Notes: generated from the letters alone by a model not told the origin. A stretch of 49,445 bases of DNA from Paenibacillus glucanolyticus NBRC 15330 (GCF_004000885.1 NZ_BIMC01000031.1:1-49445); one strand, 5' to 3'. Positions 8,242 to 16,204 are shown, counted from the first letter of the stretch. A program made the numbers and translations.

Positions 8242-9877
8242 GAACAATCTGAAAGAACAAATGAAGGCAGAGAAGACCACGCCCTACCCGGATTTTGACC
8301 GGATGTGGAGCAGTATTCAACAGGATGAGCTGCGGGTCGCAGCCCGTGATACGGCTGCACTTCGCCCTCGAAAGCGAAAGCAAATCGCCATCGTGGCAGG
8401 GATATCCGTTGCATTGATGGCTACGCCGGTATATGCAGCCCTGTCCTACGATTGGTCCAGCCTGCTCTCCTATCGAGCAGGTATCACAAACGCCCTGGAG
8501 CAGGGCCTTGGTCAGACGATTGAGCAATCCGTTACGAAGGATGGCGTAACCTTAACCGTGCACACGGCGTTTATCGATGACAACCGGACTTTCCTGCTCT
8601 ACAGTCTGGACCCCGGATCATCACGGATGGGAGTGCAAGCAGGGTTTGATCATATCGGGATGAAGGATCACATGGGCAACCCCATTGAAGGTAATTATTC
8701 CCACCAGTGGAATGAGGAGCTTGGTGTATTCCAGGGTTATTTTGAGACCGATTGGGTTGCGGATGGGAAGACGGCTGACGTTGAATTTTCACTGGATAAT
8801 ATCCGCTTTACGGGTGACGGGATGCATTCCATCAGCTTCGACCCGAACAACCCCAATACGCAGGAGTTCCAGGTTCAGAAGGACGGTATTGGCAGTATGA
8901 CCCTGCAGTCTTTCGATCAATCCGGTGGAAATATGCTCCTGAAATCAGCCATTACGTTCACGGATCCTGAGATGAGGCACCGAAGCTGGGTGCGGATTCA
9001 AGCCCTTAATGACAAGAACGAGCCTATTAAGGAAGCCGAGACCCCTGTCTTCGGGACACCTGGTGCTTCTGGAGAATACTTGAGTCAACAAATATTCAAG
9101 TCGAACTCCATACGTGCTCAGGGTGTCCAGTTCCAGCTGGCTTACGACCGCACGCTAGGAACCGCTGAAGGCACATGGAGCTTGAATTTGGCCCTGTCCA
9201 AAAAACAATTAGAAAACGGATCATTTAAGGAGACTCTGAATATCCCGCTGGATCAGGTGCCTGGCGGAACGAAGATTCATGAAATGATTGTCACGCCAAC
9301 GCAAGTGCGATTGATCCTGACCCACAAAGAGAAGTACACCCGCGTTCCTTATATGGATTATCAGCTGGATGTTGGCGGGACACTGCTCAACGGAGGTATA
9401 TGGTATAAGTCCGGTTCATCCAACCAAACGGAGCTGCGGTTTGAAATGACCGGACTGGATGCAGCCTCTCTTACTAAACAACCTGTGTCCTTGATCGCCA
9501 AGCACCGTGTCGACGAATTTGCCGGCGACAAGAATCCGATCAAACTGACCGGCATCTCAGCGGAACATCAAAGCTTGACCACCACTATCGCGGGGTATCC
9601 GATCACATGGACCTACTACATGAAGGAGAATCATCTCTATGTGGAATCCTTGAGCTCCGATCCGGCGTTTGGCGGTATCAATCAAACCTATTATTTGGAT
9701 GGTAAAGACCGGAGCTATGGGATGCCGGCCATGATCGGTATGCTTGGCAATGAGAACAATAAACATATGGACGTGTATGAGAATTTCGATCAGACTGAGC
9801 TCGATATTTACATTTCGAACTACACAACCCACAATCGAAACGACGCGCTGCGCGTTCCACTTAAGGCTGGGCAATAA
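8228..9877 (+). CDS. DUF4179-type membrane protein, probable anti-sigma factor
   Basis: 549 residues. A cytoplasmic N-terminus of about 50 residues would bind the sigma factor, one membrane segment follows (about residues 52-71, after RPRKRKQ), and a large extracellular part begins with the DUF4179 pattern (SLLSYRAGITNALEQGLGQ, then SVTKDGVTLTVHTAFIDDNRT). The rest is long and beta-rich and probably a stress-sensing or wall-facing ectodomain. ATG 8228 has GAAGGGAG upstream and overlaps the sigma gene. The C-terminal half has no motif I can name. Holding the upstream sigma factor inactive is an inference from gene order. Confidence 0.82.
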   Translation: MERIENNLKEQMKAEKTTPYPDFDRMWSSIQQDELRVAARDTAALRPRKRKQIAIVAGISVALMATPVYAALSYDWSSLLSYRAGITNALEQGLGQTIEQSVTKDGVTLTVHTAFIDDNRTFLLYSLDPGSSRMGVQAGFDHIGMKDHMGNPIEGNYSHQWNEELGVFQGYFETDWVADGKTADVEFSLDNIRFTGDGMHSISFDPNNPNTQEFQVQKDGIGSMTLQSFDQSGGNMLLKSAITFTDPEMRHRSWVRIQALNDKNEPIKEAETPVFGTPGASGEYLSQQIFKSNSIRAQGVQFQLAYDRTLGTAEGTWSLNLALSKKQLENGSFKETLNIPLDQVPGGTKIHEMIVTPTQVRLILTHKEKYTRVPYMDYQLDVGGTLLNGGIWYKSGSSNQTELRFEMTGLDAASLTKQPVSLIAKHRVDEFAGDKNPIKLTGISAEHQSLTTTIAGYPITWTYYMKENHLYVESLSSDPAFGGINQTYYLDGKDRSYGMPAMIGMLGNENNKHMDVYENFDQTELDIYISNYTTHNRNDALRVPLKAGQ

Positions 9878-9916
9878 CCTATATAGCACACGTTATCGAT
9901 GAGAAAATAACAAGAC

Positions 9917-10031
9917 AAAGAAACCCGCTTAGATGGACTTGAGCCGTGCCCCGCAACGGAAGGCGCTTCTGTGAAGAAGTGCTTTACCCACGGGGGCTCG
10001 TTCTCGACTCCAAAGGGGTTTCTTTTTTTTT
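9917..10031 (+). terminator. Unusually elaborate nested hairpin ending in a T-run
   Basis: Three nested stems: AAAGAAACCC (9917-9926) with GGGTTTCTTT (10016-10025); GAGCC (9941-9945) with GGCTC (9995-9999), continuing through CCCG/CGGG; and GCGCTTCT (9963-9970) with AGAAGTGC (9975-9982) around a GTGA loop. A long T-run follows on the + strand, so it can end the DUF4179 transcript. At about 115 bases it is far longer than a normal terminator and may be a dispersed structured repeat or an RNA element. Confidence 0.6.
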
Positions 10032-10042
10032 CTTATAATCCA

Positions 10043-10069
10043 CGTCACAATCCTGCCCGGTGAACTGTC
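10043..10069 (+). promoter_or_regulatory. ECF41-type promoter of the carboxymuconolactone decarboxylase gene
   Basis: CGTCACA (10043-10049), 16 bases, then TGTC (10066-10069). The known ECF41 consensus is TGTCACA-N16-CGTC. A matching site with the same spacing and the same TGTC lies before the sigma gene itself. Confidence 0.65.
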
Positions 10070-10112
10070 ATATGGTTGAACATCAAATTTATACCGTAAA
10101 GGGGAACTGAAC

Positions 10113-10559
10113 ATGGAACTGCGAATGAATTACCGAACGGCCAATCCCGATGCCTTCAAGACGCTGCTAGCCCTTGAACAAGCCGTGCAAAAGAACGGGC
10201 TGGATCACAAACTGTACGAGATCATTAAACTCCGCGCATCCCAGATCAACGGCTGCTCCTTCTGTGCAGATATGCATTCCAAGGATCTGCTGGCCATGGG
10301 TGAGAGCGTGGATCGGCTGCTTCTGCTGCCGATGTGGCGAGAGGTTCCGATTTACTCCGAAGCGGAGCGTGCGGTCATCGAATTGACGGAATATGTGACC
10401 AAGCTGTCTGAGGCAGGGGTTCCCGCCGAGGTGTACGAACGTGTGCGGAAGCATTTTGACGAGAAGCAATACGTCGATTTAATTATGGCGATCACAACGA
10501 TTAATGCCTGGAACCGGATCGGCGTTGCTACGGGCCTGTTCCCGGGCTGTTTTGATTAA
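10113..10559 (+). CDS. Carboxymuconolactone decarboxylase / AhpD-like family protein
   Basis: A 148-residue cytosolic protein of the AhpD-like fold. The redox motif CSFCADMH (Cys-X-X-Cys with His three residues later) sits in the middle and matches AhpD-type peroxidases rather than true muconolactone decarboxylases. It also shows LRASQINGCSF and the NAWNRIGVA helix near the C-terminus. ATG 10113 follows AAAGGGGAAC. Its 3' end overlaps the convergent ECF41 sigma gene by 32 bases. Proteins of this family are the classic conserved neighbours of ECF41 sigma factors, and the promoter at 10043-10069 fits direct control by that sigma. The physiological substrate is unknown. Confidence 0.9.
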   Translation: MELRMNYRTANPDAFKTLLALEQAVQKNGLDHKLYEIIKLRASQINGCSFCADMHSKDLLAMGESVDRLLLLPMWREVPIYSEAERAVIELTEYVTKLSEAGVPAEVYERVRKHFDEKQYVDLIMAITTINAWNRIGVATGLFPGCFD

Positions 10560-11427
10560 AAAGCCGCAATTTGTCGGGATTGACCACCAGAAAAATCTGG
10601 CGGATCCGGGATAGGTCGGGCTCCCAATCGACTGTAAGCACCATGGAAACCCTGCCATTCCGTCTCAGCAGCAAACCGGGCTCTCCGTTGACGGAAACGG
10701 GTTCAAACCCCTCCCGGAATGAGCCCTTGGCGTACAATCCTTCGAAAAAAGCACATACCCGTTTCACACCCAATATCGGATTGAGGGCTGCCCGAGTCTT
10801 GCCGCCTCCATCCGAGAGCAGGGTAACCTCTTCTTTCAGCAATGAAAGCAGCGGCTTAAATTGGCCCATATCGGACGCTCGCAGGAACGCTTCAACGAAG
10901 CGTTCCTGCATTTCTGTCCGGGGTCCAGCGCCGGCTGGATCCTCGCGGGCAGGCCCCATCTTCTGCCGCGCCCGGCTGAAGGTCTTGCGGCAGCTTACCT
11001 CCGTCTTTCCCAGCATTTCCGCTATGACCTCATATTCGAGGCCCAACGTTTCCTTGGCGATATAAATGGCTCGCTCCAGCGGCGTTAATCGCTGAAGCAG
11101 CACAAGGTACGCATACCCAATATTCTCGCGGCGTTCCGCAGGATCGGCGCGTGTCAGCATATCATAGTCAGGCATCGGCTCCGGCAGCCAGGGACCTGTA
11201 TACGTTTCGCGCTGCCGTCTGGAGGATTTCAGCAGATTGATACAGCGGTTGGTTGTCATTTTAGCCAAATAGGCCTTCTCGTTCACAATGTCTCCCCGGT
11301 CCAGCCCCATAAAATGTGAAAAAACATCCTGCACGATGTCCTCCGCATCCGCTGCATTTCCCAGCATCCGGTAAGCAAGGCCAAACATCATCGGCTTGTA
11401 CTGCGCATAGATCTGATCCAATAACAT
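10528..11427 (-). CDS. ECF41-group sigma factor with SnoaL-like C-terminal domain (SigJ-like)
   Basis: 299 residues. Region 2 (LAYRMLGNAADAEDIVQDVF) and region 4 (LTPLERAIYIAKETLGLEYEVI) are followed by about 130 residues of SnoaL-like fold. All three ECF41 hallmarks are visible: WLPEP in the linker between regions 2 and 4, DGGGK at the start of the extension, and NPDKL near the C-terminus. In this group the fused C-terminal domain modulates activity in place of a separate anti-sigma. ATG 11427 has AAGG eight bases upstream; the upstream in-frame GTG 11436 has no room for a ribosome binding site. It is convergent with the decarboxylase gene. Confidence 0.93.
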   Translation of the reverse strand: MLLDQIYAQYKPMMFGLAYRMLGNAADAEDIVQDVFSHFMGLDRGDIVNEKAYLAKMTTNRCINLLKSSRRQRETYTGPWLPEPMPDYDMLTRADPAERRENIGYAYLVLLQRLTPLERAIYIAKETLGLEYEVIAEMLGKTEVSCRKTFSRARQKMGPAREDPAGAGPRTEMQERFVEAFLRASDMGQFKPLLSLLKEEVTLLSDGGGKTRAALNPILGVKRVCAFFEGLYAKGSFREGFEPVSVNGEPGLLLRRNGRVSMVLTVDWEPDLSRIRQIFLVVNPDKLRLFNQNSPGTGP

Positions 11428-11479
11428 AAGGCACACCTTCTCACTCTGTATATTATGGCATGAACACCAATACCAACAT

Positions 11480-11506
11480 GACAGATGAACGCCGCGATCT
11501 GTGACA
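11480..11506 (-). promoter_or_regulatory. ECF41-type autoregulatory promoter of the sigma gene
   Basis: On the minus strand TGTCACA (11500-11506), exactly 16 bases, then TGTC (11480-11483). The -35 box matches the ECF41 consensus perfectly, and the -10 box is identical to that before the decarboxylase gene. Confidence 0.7.
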
Positions 11507-11784
11507 TCTTGACGTTCTTCATCGGAGTAGTTTGGCTCACATGTGGATGCAAACCTTATCTGTAATAATCCGCCGCGATCGAGTGAACACGAGATGATCT
11601 TCGGATAATATCGCAGTCAGTCCCCTCTTTTTGCATATAGCGTCACCTTTTCTATATAGTATACGAAAACTTAAACCCTACTCTATGCGTATTCCCTGAT
11701 CCATGAAAGGGGCCATTTTGTCAGAGAATTTTAAGGTCAGTGGAGGCGAGAGACCATTATCCAATATGTAAATTGTGACAACCA

Positions 11785-11843
11785 TCGATAAATCTATCGA
11801 CATTTGGGTAATTTTTAAATAACATATGTGATGACTCATCACA
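11785..11843. promoter_or_regulatory. Palindromes upstream of the degenerate GGDEF gene
   Basis: TCGATA (11785-11790) and TATCGA (11795-11800) flank 4 bases. TGTGATGA (11827-11834) and TCATCACA (11836-11843) are perfect arms around one base. The second palindrome ends 12 bases before an alternative ATG and is a good operator candidate; its TGTGA/TCACA ends resemble CRP-type sites, but with a 7-base instead of a 6-base centre. The stretch 11507-11784 holds nothing else I recognise. Confidence 0.4.
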
Positions 11844-11879
11844 GCGTACAGGTTTATGAGCTTAGAAAGTAGGTTAGAT

Positions 11880-12755
11880 ATGAAAAACTCCACTCCCTTA
11901 CGCCGCGTTGAACTCGGATATTTCCTGCTGATTGCTCTTGCCATGGTCCAGCAACTGATGATTTACTGGAACATTTACGTAAACCAAACGTTTACTTTCA
12001 CGGAATTCATGTTCAGCATTGGCACCCTTGCCGCCCTGTTGATCGGTTTTTTTCTTCCGGTAGGGGTTTCGACGGTTACGGTCTTTGTGTTTCTTGTCAC
12101 TTATTTTGTATGGCTATCCACCTTGGCTCCCGTCAATGCACTCACGCTGTCCTGGATTCTGCTCCTGCCCGCCAATACCGCTGTTGCGATTCTCATCAAG
12201 CTGGCCCTTGTCCGAAGCCGGAGGTTTATTAAACGTCTGGAGCAATTAAGAAAAACCAACCCGGATATCGATATTGACACTTCCCTGGGAAGTAAAGATG
12301 CATTCGAGGACACACTAATGAAACAAGCCAATTTGGCCAATCGGTATTCGGATCAATACGGATTTTGCATCGTGATGTTCAAACTCGATTTTCTCCCCTT
12401 AACCAGGGAATCCGTCGGCTCACACCGCTTTGCCAAACTGATTATGGAGTTATCCCGCACCATTCAGAAGCAGATTCGCTACGAGGACTATAAATTCTCC
12501 ATTGGTGAAGGGCGTTTTATCATCCTGTGCCCCCTCACCAAGCCAGAGTACCTCAAAAGCTTGATGGAACGCATCAAAATCGCCATGATGAACGTGCCCT
12601 TCCGCGATAAAAAAGGAATGTCGCTCAAGCTGGTGGTTCGCGCCGGTGGCCTCGTATTCCAGAAGGAACAATTCAGCAGGTACGAAAACATCGATGACAT
12701 TATCTCCGCATTAGAACGAAATACGGAAACCGACTTGATCGGGGAGTATATTTAA
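11880..12755 (+). CDS. Membrane protein with degenerate GGDEF domain, YdaK-like c-di-GMP receptor candidate
   Basis: 291 residues from ATG 11880 (weak AAAGTAGG upstream; ATG 11856 is the alternative). Four membrane segments occupy roughly residues 12-112, then a short linker and a GGDEF-fold domain. The catalytic signature is replaced by GEGRF (209-213), so cyclase activity is unlikely. The inhibitory-site motif RYED (200-203) is intact at exactly the spacing found in real cyclases (RxxD, five residues, then the signature). This is the pattern of B. subtilis YdaK, a c-di-GMP-binding membrane protein in an exopolysaccharide operon with a family 2 glycosyltransferase. Here too a glycosyltransferase follows. 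c-di-GMP control of polysaccharide synthesis is a well-grounded inference. Confidence 0.82.
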   Translation: MKNSTPLRRVELGYFLLIALAMVQQLMIYWNIYVNQTFTFTEFMFSIGTLAALLIGFFLPVGVSTVTVFVFLVTYFVWLSTLAPVNALTLSWILLLPANTAVAILIKLALVRSRRFIKRLEQLRKTNPDIDIDTSLGSKDAFEDTLMKQANLANRYSDQYGFCIVMFKLDFLPLTRESVGSHRFAKLIMELSRTIQKQIRYEDYKFSIGEGRFIILCPLTKPEYLKSLMERIKIAMMNVPFRDKKGMSLKLVVRAGGLVFQKEQFSRYENIDDIISALERNTETDLIGEYI

Positions 12756-12793
12756 CCCGTTTACAACATGATTATAAGGAGGCCTACGATCCG

Positions 12794-12937
12794 ATGGCGT
12801 ACACCAGCTGGTTTATCCCTCTATGCATCGGGGTCAGTATCGTTTTCTTCATTTCCATCCTTCTTCTTACGGTGGCGACCTTAAGCTTCCGGTCAAAAAT
12901 CAAACGAAAGTACGATCGGGGGAGGTTCAGTGACTGA
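12794..12937 (+). CDS. 47-residue single-pass membrane protein between the GGDEF-like and glycosyltransferase genes
   Basis: ATG 12794 follows a perfect AAGGAGG (12776-12782) at 11 bases, and the TGA at 12935-12937 overlaps the first bases of the glycosyltransferase gene (GTG 12930). The peptide has a short polar start, one hydrophobic segment (about residues 7-32), and a basic tail ending SKIKRKYDRGRFSD, so the C-terminus is probably cytoplasmic. Its position suggests a small subunit linking the c-di-GMP receptor to the synthase, like the small partners of PgaC-type synthases. No homologue recognised by eye. Confidence 0.72.
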   Translation: MAYTSWFIPLCIGVSIVFFISILLLTVATLSFRSKIKRKYDRGRFSD

Positions 12938-14225
12938 CTTTTTGCTGGTCATCTCGATCATCAGTATATGGGTTGCCGTTCTGGAATCCATCATTATTAT
13001 GGCCGGCGCGATTCTGTTCATTCATAAACAAAGCCGTCAGAAGCTGGTCAACCCCAGCAATCTGGAGGATTTCCCAACCGTAACGGTTATGGTGCCCGCG
13101 CATAACGAGGAGCTGGTCATCCAAGCAACGGTCGAGCACATTCTGCAGATGAATTACCCTCATCACAAAATGCAGCTGATTGTCATTGCCGACAATTGCA
13201 AAGATCATACGGCCGAGCGCTTACGCGCATTAAAAGCCAATGAGCGCTACCCGGACCGCAACTTTATCATCTTGGAGAGAACCGGAACCGGCGGCAAGTC
13301 GGGGGCCTTGAACGATGCGCTCAAGCAGGCCACAGGCGAATGGATCTGTGTCTATGATGCGGATGCCGCGCCTGAGAAGAATGCGCTGCTGTTCCTGACG
13401 CAGAAGGCGATGGAGGAGCCTGAACGCTATGGTGCGGTCTTCGGACGCAACAAAGCCCGAAATCGCGGACAGAATTTTCTGTCCCGCTGCATCAATCTGG
13501 AGCTGGTTACCATTCAGCGCGTGCACCATACCGGTCTATGGCAGCTTTTTAAGCTGGGTACCATTCCGGGCACGAACTTTATCGTGAAGACTGGGCTGAT
13601 CCGGGAAATCGGCGGATGGGACGAACATGCGATTACAGAGGATACCGCTATATCGTTCGAGATTCTGACACGAGGACAGCTGATTGCGCTGGCTCCGCAA
13701 GCTGAGGCTTATCAGCAGGAGCCCGAGGATCTGAAGGTCTACATGAAGCAGCGCGAACGCTGGGCCAAAGGAAACTACAGCGTGGTTACCGATAATATTC
13801 ATCACCTGTTTGACCGGACAAGCTGGCGGATCAAGCTGCACGTGCTGTATTACGCGGCCAGCTACTTCTGGTTCATGATTGCCATCATCATCTCGGATAT
13901 CATCTTCGTCGCAAACATCGTGTACCAGATCATCGCGCTGTTTAATCCGGCTGTGGTCTCTCCCTTCCGGTTTGAGGGGGACGTGTACATGTACCTGATC
14001 ATTGCATGGGCGTTAATGTATTATATCTACGTCCTCCAGATCAACCTGGCGCTCGCCACGGACATTGGTCAGAGCAACACACGCAACTTCATTCTATCCT
14101 GCGTATCGTATTTCACCTACGCCCAGCTGTTTCTGGTTATATCCATCAAAGCCTTTGTCTCCATGATGAGGGACAAGATCAAGGGCAGAGAGTCCAAATG
14201 GTATAAAACCGAGCGGTTTGGATGA
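12930..14225 (+). CDS. Membrane family 2 glycosyltransferase, processive polysaccharide synthase-like
   Basis: 431 residues. An N-terminal membrane segment (about 5-31) precedes a cytoplasmic GT-A domain, and several C-terminal membrane segments follow. Conserved points are VPAHNEE (55-61), DNCKDHT, the metal-binding DAD (143-145), TEDT (236-239) with the general base Asp, and QRERW (274-278), the signature of processive synthases of the cellulose, chitin, PgaC and YdaM type. GTG 12930 has GGGGGAGG just upstream and overlaps the small membrane-protein gene by 8 bases, indicating translational coupling. The polymer is unknown. A strong terminator follows at 14249. Confidence 0.9.
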   Translation: MTDFLLVISIISIWVAVLESIIIMAGAILFIHKQSRQKLVNPSNLEDFPTVTVMVPAHNEELVIQATVEHILQMNYPHHKMQLIVIADNCKDHTAERLRALKANERYPDRNFIILERTGTGGKSGALNDALKQATGEWICVYDADAAPEKNALLFLTQKAMEEPERYGAVFGRNKARNRGQNFLSRCINLELVTIQRVHHTGLWQLFKLGTIPGTNFIVKTGLIREIGGWDEHAITEDTAISFEILTRGQLIALAPQAEAYQQEPEDLKVYMKQRERWAKGNYSVVTDNIHHLFDRTSWRIKLHVLYYAASYFWFMIAIIISDIIFVANIVYQIIALFNPAVVSPFRFEGDVYMYLIIAWALMYYIYVLQINLALATDIGQSNTRNFILSCVSYFTYAQLFLVISIKAFVSMMRDKIKGRESKWYKTERFG

Positions 14226-14248
14226 TTAGGCGTATGCTGATCATGAAG

Positions 14249-14297
14249 AAAGAGCGAGTTAGTGGGGCATTCCCCTCCTGACTCGCTCTTTTTTTTC
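14249..14297. terminator. Terminator between convergent glycosyltransferase and DUF4179 genes
   Basis: AAAGAGCGAGT (14249-14259) pairs perfectly with ACTCGCTCTTT (14281-14291), with a further inner GGGG/CCCC stem and a T-run. It mainly serves the + strand. Confidence 0.85.
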
Positions 14298-14325
14298 GTG
14301 CATTTTAACTCCGTATTAGACATGT

Positions 14326-15408
14326 TTATTCTTCAACAGGCAGGTGGAATTCCAGTTCAGGTATATATGTTTTTTTATGCTCTGAACTATACACATAAGG
14401 TCTGACCGTGATGGATTTCGGTTTGGTTGGGAACGGTTCGTACATGAACGTGAATGTAAGATGGCTGCCGGAGCCGCTGCCCATGGCACCAAGGGATTTG
14501 GCTATTTCCCCCTTCTCGTTCATCACCTCATAATCAATATTTATGAAATCTTCCACTTTATATTGATCAGGAACAGATTCAATGAACTCCTTAAGATCCT
14601 GGCCTGGCTTACCCGTGATGCTAACTATCATTTGCATTGTGGCAGGGGTAATTTTAAAGCTGCTGATCTCCATATGGATATTGTCATGTATTTTAGGCTC
14701 CTCCGATTTAAGGACCGCACGATCCGCAGCGCTATTTTTGACCGGAATGCTGAATCTAAACGGCTCCGATACGCTGATGTCTCGAATAACGACCTCTAAT
14801 GTGAACTCGTCGGGCAGTCCCTCTGGCGACAAGGTCACGATATCCGAATTCGGCGCGCCATCCCCTACTCCTGTAATGCTGTAACCGTAATTCCCCAGTT
14901 CCTCCCCATCCACGTAAAATTGGACCCCATTCACGTCCCCTCGCTGACTGGCCTTACTTCCTAATTGACCAAACGATTCATTCTTGCCATCGATGGTCTG
15001 CCGGGTCAATACCATTGAAATACGACTTCCGTCATACATCAATTCTGATATGCTTATCGTAATCCCATCATGGGCAACACTCTGTTGAACTTCCGTTATC
15101 ATGCCCTGTCGGCTAGCTGTTTTTAACCCTTCATCCCCGTCATTCAGAAAAATGCTACCTAAAACCGGTATGTTTTTTAGAGCTTCGGCCATGACCGGGG
15201 AGATGAAACCCGATCCGATAATCAGTAACCCCGACGCCGCCACAGCCACCAACAAACCAGTCCAATATCGCTTTTTTCGAACAGGAGGACTATTCTCTAT
15301 AATCCGATAAGTATGGTCTAAACGCATACGGATCGTATCCGGTAACTGCTGAACTTCCCCTGCTTCATCCTTCGCCTGTTCAAGTTCGTGATTAAGGTCA
15401 TGGTTCAT
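14326..15408 (-). CDS. DUF4179-type membrane protein, probable anti-sigma factor (second module)
   Basis: 360 residues: cytoplasmic N-terminus of about 45, one membrane segment (about 47-68, after PPVRKKRYW), then an ectodomain starting VMAEALKNIPVLGSIF and SVAHDGITISISELMYDGSR, the DUF4179 pattern also seen at 8228-9877. The ectodomain is shorter than in the first module. Its start overlaps the end of the upstream sigma gene by 4 bases. Because that sigma gene is frameshifted, this anti-sigma may have no cognate partner left, although its own frame is intact. Confidence 0.82.
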   Translation of the reverse strand: MNHDLNHELEQAKDEAGEVQQLPDTIRMRLDHTYRIIENSPPVRKKRYWTGLLVAVAASGLLIIGSGFISPVMAEALKNIPVLGSIFLNDGDEGLKTASRQGMITEVQQSVAHDGITISISELMYDGSRISMVLTRQTIDGKNESFGQLGSKASQRGDVNGVQFYVDGEELGNYGYSITGVGDGAPNSDIVTLSPEGLPDEFTLEVVIRDISVSEPFRFSIPVKNSAADRAVLKSEEPKIHDNIHMEISSFKITPATMQMIVSITGKPGQDLKEFIESVPDQYKVEDFINIDYEVMNEKGEIAKSLGAMGSGSGSHLTFTFMYEPFPTKPKSITVRPYVYSSEHKKTYIPELEFHLPVEE

Positions 15409-15937
15409 ACGTTAACCTCCCCTTCTTTATGATTGGTAAGCCATTCTGATAATGTAACCCGAGCCCGGTGAAGACGCGTCTTAACAGCACCTTCGTTCAA
15501 ATCGAGCATTTCCGCAATCTGTCGTAAAGGTAAATCCCGAAAATAATGCAGGATAATGATGGTGCGAGACACCTCCTCCAGTCTGTACACGGCTTCGCGC
15601 AGATCGATCCTAACCTCCGGGTTCGGTGTATCATATTGGGCTTCATCCAGGTTTAACAAGGGAATCATGCTGCTTCTTCTTCGGATGATAGTGTTGCATT
15701 CATTGATCAGGATGCGAAACAGCCATGTTTTGAAGAAGGACGGTTGCCTTAAACTCGGGAGCGATTTATAAGCTTTCAATATGGCTTCCTGCATGGCATC
15801 TGCACAATCCTCATCGTGCGGAGAATGGCCTTCGCTATGCTGTACATTTGCAATTCTAACGGTTTAATCAGATTAATAAATGCCTCATGATTTCCATTCT
15901 TGGCGAGTTTAATCTCTGAATCTTGCTCCAATTCCAA
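15405..15937 (-). pseudogene. ECF sigma factor gene interrupted by a one-base frameshift
   Basis: Two adjacent frames together encode one ECF sigma factor. The upstream part ends ...LELQMYSIAKAILR and then reads nonsense to a stop. The downstream part begins exactly with the missing continuation AMQEAILKAYKSLPSLRQPS, then KTWLFRILINECNTIIRR and a normal region 4 (LPLRQIAEMLDLNEGAVKTR). One missing base near 15816-15820 (minus-strand CGCACGATGAG, where an AAC codon would restore the frame) explains it. The likely start is TTG 15937, with GGGAGG at 15945-15950, rather than the upstream TTG at 15994. Without the shift the protein would be about 177 residues, like the factor at 7708. A sequencing error is possible. 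Confidence 0.8.
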
Positions 15938-16063
15938 AGCATAACCTCCCTTCAGAGCATCTTCGTTAACCAGATTTATGTTGGATGATTTCAATGATTA
16001 GATGTCCGGGGCTTTCAAAAGGTTACACCCATACTGTATGTATTATATCGGAGCCACACCAAA

Positions 16064-16096
16064 AGCTCCCGCAAGTTCAGTGAACCTGCGGGAGCT
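16064..16096 (-). terminator. Terminator of the DUF896 gene
   Basis: AGCTCCCGC (16064-16072) pairs with GCGGGAGCT (16088-16096), with an inner GTTCA/TGAAC stem. On the minus strand TTTTGG follows. Confidence 0.6.
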
Positions 16097-16204
16097 GTTA
16101 TCTTAGGATATAAAAGTCTTTAAGGGGCTAAAAGTACGCAATAACACTTCGGATTGATAACTCACAGCCAGTAGTCCTTCTTTCAAAAAACCAGCTGCCG
16201 CAGT

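Noticed and set aside
11500..11855. c-di-GMP riboswitch upstream of the c-di-GMP receptor-like gene
   Set aside because: I looked for the conserved GEMM core and the expected stems and did not find them; only palindromes are present.
11678..11944. 88-codon minus-strand ORF upstream of the degenerate GGDEF gene
   Set aside because: Overlaps the real start of the + strand gene, and its peptide reads as non-coding.
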